A stretch of 64,000 bases of DNA from Girardinichthys multiradiatus (GCF_021462225.1 NC_061812.1:48961363-49025362); one strand, 5' to 3'. Shown: positions 45,241-58,200, numbered from the stretch's first letter. Numbers and translations are program-made. The notes: a model not told the origin generated them from the letters alone.

Positions 45241-47569
45241 CTAGCCTGCTGACTATAGTTGATCTCCAAGAATGACCGGAAACACAAAGTGAGCATGGCT
45301 GCTTCATTTTTATGGACAAAAACCTTGTTTACACTGAAAAAAAAATAGAATTGTCTTTTATTTATCGCTTAACACGAAAATCTTTGTTTATTAGCAGCAC
45401 AGTGACAGGCAAAAGGAAGCACAGAGATGATCAGTAAAGATAAATAAAAATTAAGATTAAAATAATTACATGATTGAATGTAGGGTATGTACTTCCATTA
45501 AGCGTATAAACACTTGTTTTAAGTGTTATCTTGTATATATTTTTCTAAATGGTGGCTAAATTGCCTTCTACGTTTTGGTTTTGCCTTTATTAAGGCACTG
45601 GAAATATTTTTGATAATATTTTCTACTCTTTATTGGAAAGAGAAACTGTTTCTTCAAAAAGGTGTTGGTTTAGGGTCAGCAGAGATCTGAACTATGTTTT
45701 TATTATGTTGGGATGTGAGAATCTCCTCTCTTGATTTTGGAATAAGCATCTGATCTGGTTGTTTTACTTTTTTGAACAAAGTCATAAATAGGTGAGGCTT
45801 GTGCATTTTCCTGTTGGTGCACCGTTCTGTCCTAGGGGTGTCTTTGTCAGGGTTCAACGTAGCTTTGTATTTCTGAAAAATGGTGCAGACTTATGTGTTG
45901 CTATCATTGTGGTCTTAAATATCCTGATGCCAGGTTCAAGGATCACATAATAAAATATCATCACATGACTTGGGGGAGTTTGTGTAATGGCGTGACTCCT
46001 GTGTTGTCCTTCACCATGGAGCAGAAGTGTGAAGTGTCCAATGACCATCATTAATTCATCCTTACATTCCTCTATAGTCAATTCTAAAACCTAATAGATG
46101 TGATCTTCAAAATATTGCAGATGTCAAGCATGTTGGCCAGAAAACACTGGAAACGTTCTGTGCAGATATGCTGTAGATCACCATCATCACTGGTGACCAG
46201 TTTCATTTTAATGGTGGATAATAATCTTAATATTTTTAACAGTGTACAGGCCTCCATGCAGACCATCTGATAATATAAAACTTGCCCAGTTTAGCAAACA
46301 CAATCCCCTTCTCTTCTGACAACCTCTTCAGCTCCACCTTTTTGGAGATAAAACTTTAACAGCTTGGCTATGGAGCGATGAAAGGTTTCACAGTAGGACA
46401 CATTGTGATCAGCTGATTTTGCACAGTTATCCAATGTGTGTGCAGGGTGCCCAATGTTCACAAGTGTGATTCCCAATGCAGCCATCAGTAGTTAGTGCAC
46501 ACAGCAATCAACTTTGTTCCCCAGTCAGCCAAGCCTGCATCTCTGTAAGCTCACAGTTCAGTCAGTCTATAAAGTTCCATGTTAAACAACCCACCGCTGG
46601 ACAATGAGACAATATAATTTCCCGCTGGGGTTTAGTAATGTCCTAAAATTCAGCAGACTGCAACTTCACTTTCAACTCCCCACTGGAAGTCTGCATGGTC
46701 TGTATGCTCCATGTGAACCGTTTCCCATGGTGACAAGCAGCCCTGATGTTTACTGCTAGTCGCTTCAGTAGGGGAATGTCCTCAGCAAGAACGACAGGGG
46801 ACGTTCATGTTTAGCTTTATTAAAAGCTTGGAGAAAAATATTACAGAGCTTGCCATTGTTCTTCATCAGCGTGTTTGGGTCAGACATTTATGGAGCATTA
46901 CCGGTCCAGACAGCAGCGTTTCTCCTCTCTGCTTCTCCTGCCACACCCACCTCACATCAGAACCCCTGAGCCCCAAGCTGGGCTGAGTTCCAGATAATTA
47001 TCCCAGATCATTTTATACATGAAACATTTTTTATAAAAGACATTCTTGCAAAGACAATAATACAAATTATTTGTATTTCATTTGTTTTTATTTTCTGTTT
47101 ATTTTTTTTATTGTTTCACACAGTTTACTTTAATGTGACAATGCCACATAGTAACGTTAATAGCAGCACAGCACACAACACTAACTGGAGGCGGAGCTTC
47201 AAGCCATAACTCCAGCTGTCAGTGAGTCAGCGGAAACACAACAGGTTCCGTGCCGAGTAGAGAGAACCCGGGTGGAGCGAAGCCGCGCCGCCTAAATAGA
47301 GCCAGTGGAAAGGGGGCGTATAACTTCAAATAGTAACTAATATAACTATTGTTCTAGGTTTGGTCCTATGTTTTCTAGAATGTGAATGCAACTTCTTCAT
47401 TATGTTGATTTTATGTATTTGTTGTCAGTAGAACTGTGCATTAAAGTAAATCATGTTTATTCATTTCACCACTTTTTAGGTTTCTAGTTTTGTTTTTTAG
47501 AAAATATAGAGTTTGGGTTTTACTCAGTCAGATACGAGAACACTGCTGGTCAGTGAGAAGCAGGACTGT
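45241..47569. other. Intron 1 stretch with eroded, unidentified frames
   Basis: Several short minus-strand frames lie in line between 45650 and 46490 and look like the wreck of one coding region, but I cannot name it. A short CpG-rich patch at about 47190-47330 stands out from its AT-rich surroundings. Confidence 0.35.
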
Positions 47570-47839
47570 GGGGTAAGAACGCTGTCAAAAACAATGTGTA
47601 TGTAAATACAGAAATGTGTGCATATTAGTCAATAGTTGTGTATAACTATAAAATAAAATCCACAAGAGGTATTGTATATTTTCTCTATAAGAATACAAAA
47701 TAAAATGTTACAACTTTAAGAAATTACAAACACAAAGTTCAAGTTTACATTTGTGGTTTATTCTTTATGAATACAATATGCTATAAGAGTTTGTGAATAC
47801 GATTTCTTTTCTGTGAGAATACAAATTTACATCAGCGAC
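47570..47839. mobile_element. Half copy of the fold-back element
   Basis: Reverse complement of the right end of the 11553-13115 element (about 12852-13115): starts GGGGTAAGAACGCTGTC and ends 'atttacatcagcgac'. Only one arm is present, so it cannot fold like the larger copy. Confidence 0.85.
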
Positions 47840-49149
47840 GGGGCTGTAATCAGGTGGTGGCTAATCAACTTTGTATGTGGCTATTGAATTAGCCACAGTG
47901 GCTAAAAACGTTTGAGCCTGACAGAGAACCTTTATATTATGTTCATTAATACATTTGTCTAGACTGGAAATGAACAGTTTTTCAATTTGTTTTTGATCTG
48001 ACAAGAAAGAAACAGGCCTGTAATTTGTGAATTGGTATCTATCTTCACATTTGTGCATTTCTTTAACTTCCTGTTATCTGTGGAACCTCATACTCTCAGA
48101 GGCTGAATGATCTGCAGACATGTCTGATACTCATAACAGCTCGTTTGGAGTCTTCCTCCACTCATCAGAAAAAGATCAGCAGGTTAAGGCTGGCCATCAT
48201 TCAGGTCCATCTTGTAGTGCTGCTGGGGTGTTAATCATACACATGGCATGTATTTTATAATGTTTTTGGAGTGATGTTATGTAGTGTGCCAGTCTGCAGG
48301 AAAAAACAGGTGTCAGATGGAAACTTGGCATCAGCATTCAACTTAAATGATTCAGATCAGTATTAGAGACAGAAAAATCTTGATTGCAACATTTGGACCT
48401 ATAGTATGTCACTTTCTTTGAACATTTCTTAGCCTGCTTCTGAAACAGTAAAACCCAACCAGTTCCGGACTCTTTTCCTCTTTATTTTTTTATTTTAAAT
48501 GTCAGTTGCTACTAAAATGTGGTTCCGTGTTCTGTAAACATATATTGTTCCACAAATGTCATGTTTTCCAAAGGTTTCTGTGTAGAGGAATTCCTCCAAG
48601 CCCCCAGTTAAAGATGTAATGAGCTGTGCAGGCAGTGGGGAATGTGGAGTTCCTAGGAGGAACACAACGGGAAACTCCCAGTTCTCTGGGTTTGAGAGCA
48701 GCGACTCCAAACGGGAGGAATTTGTTTTTACAGATGACAGCACATGGTTGTCATCACTGGCAGCTGAATGGAGGGCTGTGGACTGTGTTGTTCAAAAGTG
48801 AGTGATGCAATGCACAAGACGTAGTACTCGGATTTTCTTTTCTAATTGTTCATAAAAATCAGTGAAATTTGAACATGTTCCATTCAGCTACTCTTAGTCT
48901 AGAGTCTGCAGATGAGACAAGAAGCTATTTGTGTGTCAATTCCTTTTCACAGCGGCCTAACAACAAACCACACATAGCTGAAGAAATGATAGAATTAGCA
49001 GTGGGTTACAGATATTTATAGGCCGTGCAATGACGCAGGTTCTCAGCTGTCCTCTCTGTCCACTCAAGTTTACCTGCAGGGTACTGCCTTCTCTCTGGCT
49101 CGGGTGTTGTTCTGCACACTATGCTGATGTAGCAGTTTTTTGGATCAAG

Positions 49150-49290
49150 CTGGGCAGTGGTTCAATGGTTAGCACCATCTCCTCACATAAAGCCATTCTG
49201 GATCTGAACCCTCTGGTTGCATAGAGTTTGTGTAGATTTTAGATGGTTCTCCTAGTGATCTGCTTCCAGTATAACCTATCTATTCACTTT
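49150..49290 (+). repeat. Degraded teleost LINE-tail/SINE repeat
   Basis: 'gggcagtggttcaatggtta' and 'gcaccatctcctcac', then 'agtttgtgtagattttagat', follow the plan of the repeat at 950-1280 in reverse, with many changes. Confidence 0.5.
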
Positions 49291-49560
49291 GATGTACTTT
49301 CTCCTAGGTTTAGGTAAAAAATGCACCTCTATCAGAGACTCTTATTTCTAGTTAAAGCTGGGGTGATGTGGGGAAAGAGTAAATGTACAGCAAAGTCACC
49401 TGGAAACATCAGCGGACTTAAAAAGGTAAAATCACAATGGCTACATTTAGAAGCAATTCTACTTTCTCGTTTTATCTGTGTTAAGAGGACTCAGCATGCC
49501 TGTAAAACTGGTTAAAGGGTCATGGTTCAGAGGTATCACTAACAGTTAAACACAAACTCC

Positions 49561-49640
49561 CCTGTTCCTGGCCCTGCCCCTGCACCTGGCTCTGACCCTG
49601 GCCCTGCCCCTGGCCCTGCCTCTGCTCCTGCTCCTGCTCA
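49561..49640. repeat. Imperfect CCTGSC minisatellite
   Basis: About 80 bases of the hexamer-like unit CCTGGC/CCTGCC with variants such as CTCCTG at the right end. Confidence 0.8.
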
Positions 49641-49666
49641 CACCTGATTTCAACGTTACGATGACC

Positions 49667-51065
49667 TAGGGCTGGGCGATATGGCTTAAAAATAAAATCT
49701 CAGATTTTTTTATACCAAATCCGATTAATCGATTTAGGATATTTTGACGATTTTTGACGCAAACCCCATCTAGTTGGGGACTCTGTTATTAGTTGATGCA
49801 GGGGTAGACCAAGCTCAGCCTGTACTTCACTCAGTTCTCTTCGTTTTTTACAACTGTAAGAAAAGGCAGCAGTAGCCTTTTTACAAACCCCTATGGCACA
49901 TTCAGTCTGTGGGTCCTTCACGCCATTCTCTGTATAATAATGAAAACACAAATGCATCAGGTTTACTGTTATAATAAGCTACAATTAACTTACTGGTCAA
50001 TTTTTACTTTTTTCTCTGATATTATTTTACAGATGTAGGCACAGACACACACATACTCACATGGTACATGTACATACCATCATGATAAATCATGAATGTA
50101 TGTACATACATTTTGTATAAATATGTATTATTTGATTAAAATACATGAATTGCTTATGCATTAAGTGTACTGTGTATTTTCTGTGGGAAAATGGCCATGA
50201 ATGCATGTCAAATGACAAAAAAGACGCTATGTATGACATGTATATAAAATACAAAATAAGATTTACTAAATATATATAGATTCGATTCTTACGTATGACA
50301 TTAAGTAGTTTATGTCCAAAGCACTGGAGGTTTGGCCACCCGATGTCTTTCAGAGCTTTAATAATGTTGGTGCCGCTGTCTGTTGTCATACAGATGAGTC
50401 GGTCTTCGGAAAGGTTCCAGGAGTCCTTTTAACCCCTCGGCAATGACCTGACTTTTGTGATCATCGGGAAAGTAAGCTGTTTGCAGGCAGACACTTCGTA
50501 GAGCCCAGTCATCGTCGACAAAATGCGCAGTCAAACTCATATATGGCTCCATTGTCCGACTGGACCACAAGTCTGTTATGGCAGAGTAAAAACTTACAGC
50601 CGCCAGCTCTGTTGCAATCCTTTCACGTGTGCAGTTGTACAGGTGGGGCAAGGCAACTTCAGCTAAATATTTCCGGCTAGGTAGTACATACCTTGCGTCT
50701 AAAGTTTTCAGCAGGTGAATGAAGCCAGACTTTTCCACTGTATAAATAGGCACAGCTTCTTTGGCAATAAACAACGCGACAGCATCCGTGATCGCTTTCC
50801 ATCGGGCCCCAGTCTTTTCGTAGGGAACACTGTATGAAAATGATTCCCCTAAGGTGGGTTGTCTCTTGGCAGGGATTTCTGGTCTGTTGCTGTCCTGAGC
50901 TTTTCGTAGAGAGCAGCATTTCTCTCACTCCACTGAGTGCTTCTGTTTCAAGTGTTGAAATAAATTCGTAGTGCTTCCACCGTTAGTAGCAACAGGCTTT
51001 AAACAGATTTTACAACGTGCTGTGTATTGCTCCAAGTCCGTGGTCACAAAACCGAACCAGAAGTC
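49667..51065 (-). mobile_element. hAT transposon relic with BED finger and an intron
   Basis: Minus strand, in order: BED-type zinc finger at about 51055-50930 ('CKICLKPVATNGGSTTNLFQ', then 'HLKQKH'), a middle part ('RKYLAEVALPHLY', 'TDLWSSRTMEPYMSLTAHFV', 'LQTAYFPDDH'), 'TTDSGTNIIKALKDIGWPNL' with 'QCFGHKL', then after a 363-base gap 'GVCKKATAAFSYSCKKRREL' and 'ITESPTRWG'. This is the plan of ZBED1-like hAT transposases. A terminus-like 'agggctgggcgatatgg' lies at 49667. A stop after the BED finger and frameshifts near 50770 and 50395 break it, and the C-terminal dimerisation part is missing. Confidence 0.8.
49930..50292 (-). other. Apparent spliceosomal intron in the hAT gene
   Basis: On the minus strand the hAT frame stops at 50293, meets GTAAG (50292-50288), and resumes at 49929 after TTATTATACAG. 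Joining the edges restores the frame exactly across 'LLNVI' and 'NGVKDPQTECA'. Confidence 0.65.
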
Positions 51066-51689
51066 TGTTCAGAAATATTTTCAGTCATAAAATGCTCATC
51101 AGGTTATTCAAATGTTTTTTAATAACTGAATCTTTCCACGGAACAATTTCAACATTTAAACAACACATAGAGCTCGTGTAAAAATGGCCCTGATTTAGAA
51201 CAAACTAATCTGCCTGGTCTAAAATTCTCAGAGCTCAGGCTTACATTTAAACATTCATAAGCTCCACAAAAACCTTTGTAAATCATGTAAACATGCCAGG
51301 AAGCAATTACCAAAACAGCTTCATTTGATTCAGTATAAATGGATTTAGAAATAGTGTATTTTTAATTCATTGAAAGTTAGAAATAGAGATAATATGGTGA
51401 CATATGTAATGTAAGGATGATGTGTCTGAGTACAATTCATTTTGCTTGTTTTTTCATTTTTGACAATCTCTGCTAAAACAGGTCTACATATGGACTTCTA
51501 ATAAACCGCTAAATACATGGCAGCAAATCTTTCACTTCTTTGACCAAAAAACTCTTATTTGTGACTAGATGTCTGCACTAAAAACTACTGACTGAGTTTG
51601 ATTTTACGTAACTATTCAAAGGTTTTTTACTACCTATCCCGGACAATTTATGAATGAGAGCCGAATGCTAGTGTTTTTGTATTAAAAGA

Positions 51690-52135
51690 CTAGCAGCGAT
51701 TTAGTTGAAATCAGTAAATTCCTTGCAATTGCACGTTGAGAACTGTTGGGCTATTTGCTCACACAGTTGGTCACAAAGTGGTGAACCTCGCCCCGTCCTT
51801 GCTTGTGAACCACTGAGCCTTTCAGGGATGCTCCCAATCGTGACACTCACCTGTTTCCAGTGAACCTGTCCACCTGTGGAATGCTCCAAACAGGTGTTTT
51901 TTGAGCATTTCTCAACTTTCCCAGTCTTTTTTTGCCCCTGTCCCAGCTTTTCTGGAATTTGCTGCAAGCATAAAATTCAAAATGAGTTAATATTTACATA
52001 AACACAATAAGGTTTATCAGTTTGAACATCAAATATCTTGTCTTTGTAGTGGATTCAACTGAACAGGATTTTTAATCATTGTTTTCAGTTTTAATTTAAG
52101 TTTTTATTGGAACTTGGTTTTGTAGAATGCTCCAT
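51690..52135 (-). repeat. Teleost DNA-transposon-type dispersed repeat
   Basis: Contains 'cctgtcccagcttttctgga', 'gtttatcagtttgaacatca' and 'aatatcttgtctttgtagtg', a very common non-autonomous repeat of teleost genomes. No intact coding sequence. Confidence 0.6.
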
Positions 52136-53266
52136 TAAAATTATTGTTATTAATGAACAACAATAGAATTATAGGAAAAAGTGGTTATGGACATAAAAAG
52201 CTTCTTCTTCAGCCTTTGTTCCTTCAGAAAGCAAACAGAGAATCTAAACAGCTGGCGGTAATGTCTCTCAGCCATTCAACAGAACTTATTATCAGTAAGA
52301 CTTTCCTTACCTGCAGTAGAAAGATGTCTTCTCACCGTGAGCATGTTGGAAGTGAAGGAAACCCTCAGAGTGGTGGAAGTTACCAGCAGGTCTGATGTAC
52401 ATTTCCTGTTTTAGCTGACTTTAGCAGTTCAAGACAAGTCAGAGAGAAAGTGTTCATATCGGAGTGGTGCAACACTGTGTTAGCAGGTATTAACAGTCTG
52501 TTGCTACATATGGTTCTGATCACCGGATCAGCTGCGACTCATCAGGGCTCTAGTGGAGAAAACCATTGGATTTTGTGTCAGTTGTGCAGCAGCGTTGGAG
52601 AGGGTTTGGTCCTGTGCTTTCCAGGTTTGTAGTTATTTTAAAGTGATCCCGATAGACTCAGCTGATAAGGTAGAGTACGTACAGCAGACATCTGACCAGC
52701 CTGTTTATGTCTTGTGTTAGCTGTAAATAAGTTGCTGTTCGGTTTAGTGCAACAGAAAACATCTCTCTGGTTTTGCTTCCCCATAACACCACAAGATCTC
52801 CTGCTGCTGGCACCCTGGTGAGACCCTTGCTGTCTCTTTTTGTTTAAGTTCTTTAATCTCTATAAGAAATGAACCAACATAACAGGATAGAGCAGAAGAA
52901 GACATGCAGTCAGAAGGTGATCCTGCTTTGAAGGAGGTGGAGCTTCATTTATTCAGGCATGAAAATGTGCAACTCAATACTTTCACCAACAGAACGTCTG
53001 AGCTCACTTATTTCCGGTGTTTTTTGTTTCACTTGCCGTTTATGGGACACTTCCGGAGGGTTCACAATGCAGGAACACCAGGATATAGCAAAGAAGTCAT
53101 GAACCTGTCCTTGCACAGCTTGTACTACGAATGTTTCCATATTGTACATATTATTATTAGTTGTCATATGTCTGTTATTTTCTAAATGTCTTTAATTCTT
53201 CTAAAGTAAAACACATGAGAAAGAAAAGATTATTGACATTAAAACATGCTGTGGCTCTGCTTGCAG
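52136..53266 (+). other. End of phf2 intron 1, nothing recognised
   Basis: No gene or named repeat seen before the exon 2 acceptor. Confidence 0.5.
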
Positions 53267-53352
53267 CTGTGTTGGGGTGGATGAAGACGATGCTCCGGAT
53301 ATTGACATCTATCACTGCCCAAACTGTGAGAAGACCCACGGAAAATCAACAT
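53267..53352 (+). CDS. phf2: phf2 exon 2: rest of PHD finger
   Basis: Codes residues 33-61 and supplies the last zinc ligands Cys34, Cys50 and Cys53, so the C4HC3 PHD finger is split by a 33.7-kb intron between His31 and Cys34. Acceptor 'cttgcag', donor GTGAGT. The sequence '[18 protein letters not shown]' is the PHF2 form of the finger's end. The frame joins exactly with exons 1 and 3. Confidence 0.93.
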
Positions 53353-53537
53353 GTGAGTAATTGCATTGATTCATGAGGTCACTGTGAGTCAAAGTCAGTA
53401 TGGAGCTCAACCTGTTTTATTGCCTTCGGTTTAAAAAAACGTGTTGAACACATGAATTTAATGAATGGATATTGTAAGACTAAACACAGGAATAGCCTTT
53501 TTTATCTTGAAATCACTGTTATTCTTCATGTTAGTGA

Positions 53538-53672
<135 letters not shown>

Positions 53673-54009
53673 TAAACACCTCTTCATTGCTTTGAGTTGT
53701 TTGGAGAGCAGGCCAATCAGATTCAGTTACTATTACCATTAAAGAATGATTGTTTTTGATTTTGTGAAACTCTTCAGGAAATCTCCCGGGAAGTTCTGCC
53801 ATGAAGTTGAATCACACTCAGTTCATGTTTCCTCACTAAAAGCCTTGACATCTCTTTCTTCACACCTCTTCCTGACAGGGTGTGTGTTCGGCATGGGAAT
53901 ATTTGTATCAATAACGCGTGACTCATCACTTTAAATTCATGGGGTCAATCTGGTGGAAGTGATAACCCTTGGAAATGGTGTTAAACCTAAAGTATTCTTA
54001 TGACTTAAA

Positions 54010-54905
54010 CTACAGTGCAGTTCAAACGTTGTCATGCAGATTTTGTTTCTTTACAACCAAGAACTTAAAAGGATTTTTTTGGAATTTAATGTGACAGACA
54101 CAACAACACAAGGTAGCACGCTTATAAATCTTTTACAAATGGAAATTTAAAGAGTTTGGTGTCAGTTTGTATCCTGCCTCCCTGAGTCGGTATAGTACCA
54201 CCTTTGGCTGCAGGTCCAGCTACAGGTCTGTTAGGGTTTGTCTTTACCAGCTTTGAACATTTACAAACTGAAAGTAACTCACGCTCAGGCCAATTGGATG
54301 GAGGACACATGTCACTATCAATTTTCATTTCTCTCTAGTCTGGTCATTATAACATTTGAATCTGCTTTCATCTAAGCCATCCATTGTATCTCTGGCTGTA
54401 TTTTAGGGTGGTTGTCCTGCTGGAAGGTGAACCTCCAACCCCGCCTCGGTCTTCCAGGATTGTCCTGGATTTAGGAGTGTCGTTCTTCCTACATTTATAG
54501 CGGAGGCCAGAAATGTCTCTGAGCAGAGCAACTTACCACAGTTATCGTGGTCCTCTCAGCTGATTCTCTGATTAGTGCTCTTCTTGCCCTTCCTGTCAGT
54601 TTAGGTGGATGTCCATGTCTTGGTAGGTCTGCAGTTGACTCCAGTTGAATCCTCTTTCCATGTTCAGATGATGGCTTCAATAGAACTCTGTGAGATGTTC
54701 AAAGCTTGGGATATTGTTTTAGATCCTAATCCTGCTTTAAACATCTCCACAACTTCCTCCCTGGCCTGTCTATAGTGGTCCTTGGTCTTCATGACGCCGT
54801 TTGTTCTCTTATTTTCTCTAACAAACTTTTTATTTTATTTTATTTTAAGGTATCAGAGCAGAGGATACTAAATAAAAATGGACTCCACACTTGTCTCAAT
54901 GTAAA
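54010..54905 (-). mobile_element. Decayed Tc1-like element in phf2 intron 3
   Basis: Minus-strand frame at 54495-54680 has 'ADLPRHGHPPKLTGRARRAL', the helix-turn-helix and AT-hook-like part of a Tc1-type transposase. The flanks keep the known non-coding wording ('tgttcaaagcttgggatat', 'gtcctgctggaaggtgaacc'). A middle section, including most of the catalytic core, is deleted. Confidence 0.7.
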
Positions 54906-55075
54906 AAGAGACAGGTGATTCTTTGTAGTGTAACTGTTCACTCACATGTTGTACCATCAGCTACCTCCACTTGGGGGCACTGTTGTCTACCTTTGAGGAT
55001 CTGCCTTCCATTGGTTGTAGATCTGATGATAGAAAAGCTGATGGAGTAAAACAAAGTTCTCTCTCTTCTTCTCAG

Positions 55076-55236
55076 TGCCGACGACATTGTGGTGAAATTA
55101 AGTGGGTGTCAGCTGACCATGGACTACCTGGAGGAGAACGGCTTCAACGAACCCATCCTGGTTCAGAAGAAGGATGGTCTGGGCATGTCCATGCCTGCCC
55201 CAACCTTCTACATCAGTGATGTGGAGAACTATGTTG
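55076..55236 (+). CDS. phf2: phf2 exon 4: JmjC N-terminal part
   Basis: Codes residues 100-154, including '[20 protein letters not shown]' and 'ISDVENYVG', which form the N-terminal helical and strand part before the JmjC barrel in KDM7 proteins. Acceptor 'ttctcag', donor GTAGGA. Confidence 0.93.
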
Positions 55237-58200
55237 GTAGGAAGAAACTCAGAAATTACATCAACCTAAATAAAGCTGGCCTAATAGTCACTGGTACAAT
55301 CACTGCTTCTGTTGGTCTGAGGGACTATGTGAAACCACTTAGTTAAATGAAAAGGAAACAGACAGCAGTGATATACACCTACTTAAAGGTCATGATGGAA
55401 TAGCAAATAGTGTATTTATAACACATAATCTGTTAGTTACTTTAAACCTAATGACAGGAGGTTAGCCCATACTAGCCCAAACATGACACAAATATCCTCC
55501 TGTTACATCAAAACCCAAGACTGTGGACTAGGGCTGTAACCATAGTAACATTTCAAACTCCATGCCAACATGATAACATTTTTTATTCTGCAGAACTATT
55601 CTTTGAAGACACTGGGTTCTTTCTTGTAAAGATCAGAATAATATAACCAGTTCCTGTGTGACAATATTTTTTCAATATATTAATGAGGGAACAACCAAGT
55701 AGTAGATGGCAGTTTAGCAGCCAAGAAAAAAAATCCTTTAAAAATCTTGATCTCCTTAATATCAAATGGTAGACAAGTTAACAGTATAAATATCATTGCA
55801 CGTAGACACATTGGATTTAACTGCAGTTCGTTTTCAAAGCATTTGACAGTGTAAACAAGGACCAGATCCATGCTAATGTACTCAGCAGCAGTCCTGTCCA
55901 GCCTCTGTGTTTCTGCTCAGTCCTTCATGATTAGCTACAGTCTGCAGGGGAGGTTGGTAACGGTTCTGACTGGTTTCTGCTTTAATTGCCAGCTTCAGTC
56001 TGGGTCCAATGTTGGTTAACGCTAAAACGTTTAGCGCCAATAATGTGTTGTTTAATGCTAACTCGTTTTATTACCAGCCATGCTAGTTGCTAATTCCTTT
56101 ACTACTGAGTAATGGAGGGGGAGTGCACTGGTTTCAACCCTTCACCCCTGTCAACCCAATGGAGCAACCTGCTGCTGGAGGTACTTGCAGGGGGACGTAT
56201 AAGGGAGCTTCACTGACCTTTTTAAACTCCTCCTCAACATCACATAATTGGTCTTTAACATGCTTCACCAGTGTTGTAGCTCCCAGTCTGCAGCGCAGCT
56301 AGCATCAGGGCTTGACAGGATCCTTTGGCTTTTTTCTTGCTGTCTGTCTCGTAGACAAAATAAGTCAGAACAACACTTTTGCCTTTTCTTTTTAACTAAA
56401 GAGGGTTTTTAAAGGCTCTTCTATAGATGAACTTGCCATGCTAGCCTCTGCAGGCAGGGCAGGGGCAAAGTGTCTGTATGTCTGCAGCACTGCTGTATGA
56501 AGCTGTGTGCCAACTTGGGGAGATAAAAGTAGCTCAGTTGGTACTAAATTTAAATGTTTAAAGAATACATTTTTCTAGTATATAAAAAAAATATAACCAT
56601 CATCTGGACCACCCTAATGTGGAATCATGCGTATCCCAAGCTGTCATTTTAGCTTGGAATGGATGTGAAAACTGAGGAGTAACGTTAGTAAAGCAAACCT
56701 CAACCTAATTTTGGTTTTTAATGTTGTAAAGAGTTTGTCAGCTATTGTCTTAATGAATTATCCTTAATGCAGTGCAGAGGAATGTTATGTTTAACCATTC
56801 ACTTTAATTTCTTACTAAAGAGACCAACTCTTGAGTTATTAAAAGTTTTGTTTTACACTCCAGCAAACAAACAATGTGGACAGATGACTACTTAGTTACT
56901 GCCTTACATTTCATTGCTGTAGCACAGCTTTAAGTAAATATTAATCCAGCATTGCCTTCCTATTTCTCACACTGCACAGATTGTCTGTGTATGCTGCACA
57001 GACCCAGCCAGGCTGCCAAGCATAAACCTTTACTGCATGAGCGTAACAACTCACAGGCACCAAGAATACAACACATTTGTGCCACTGCTGCTGAGCTTTC
57101 AGAAGCGCTGCTCAAATGTCACTACCTGATTACATTACTAAACTCATGCTACGCCATTCACACGCTCTGTTTGCACTTTTATCTTTGATTTGATTTTAGC
57201 TTTATTTATACAACTTAATCTCTGACGTTAGGTGTCTGGTTTTCTGGAGAGTATCTAGAGTATGTACAAGTAAACAATGTTGTTAAGACAGAAAAGTGTC
57301 AATTAATACAACAAATTCACTGAAAACATATTTTAAAAAAGGCCAGGAAATTAAGTGTTGAAAAAAGCATGTACAACCGCTGAATGATGCTTTCCATTGT
57401 TCCTTAAATGTGTTTCAAATCTCAGGTTCTGTTCCAAGGCTCTCTTCAGTAAAATGCCTTTTCCATACAATATGTGCGTACTATAAGAACACTAGATGTG
57501 ATAAAAGTCTTGAGTGAATTTGAGTTTCTTTAGACCAGAGGACATGCTTCTGAAAATGAGGGTATTTTATGAACGTTTTTAACTGTAATTCACCAGCTTT
57601 TAATGGTGTTTCTTGGAGTAATGGCTTCTTCCTCTCTGAGTGGCCTTTCAGCCCATCTTGGCATTGAGCTCATTCATAGCTGATCATTATAGTGACGTGA
57701 ATATGCCTCCCATATTTCTATTAGGAAGACTGTCGCCACACACACTATGTCCACCTTGTGAATCATCACACCGGGCTTATTTGGAAGTAATCTGCTGATG
57801 CAACAGTTTTCTTTTTCAGTGAGAATGAAAGGGCCCCTGAGATGATTCACATGCATTTTATGCTCCTCAGCGCTCAGACTGATGTGCATTTCCATGTACA
57901 GGTGACAAAAACAGAGGAAGTTTTACAGTTTACATCCGACGGAGGTTGTTTCCATCACTTTCTGAGGTGTGTTACGTTATGATATGAGGCTAATTGTGAT
58001 TCAGTTTCATCGCTCTGGTTTAAACCATAGAAGCTTAAACTCATGAGAAAGCATCATGTTTGATGCTCAATGAATGAAAGCTGAATGGAGTCACATTTCA
58101 GTGTATTTAGGTGAGGTTTGGTTCGCTGTAGTTTATTATTGTCTATTGAAAAGGTTTGTGTGGATTTCCGCTCACTTTCACGCAACGTTCGTTTTAGTAC

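Noticed and set aside
48619..48801. Possible small exon followed by a GTGAGT-like donor
   Set aside because: Only one weak splice signal, no homology that I recognise, and a convenient stop; too little support.
49561..49640. CRISPR-like short repeat array
   Set aside because: It is a contiguous minisatellite with no spacers, in a vertebrate genome.
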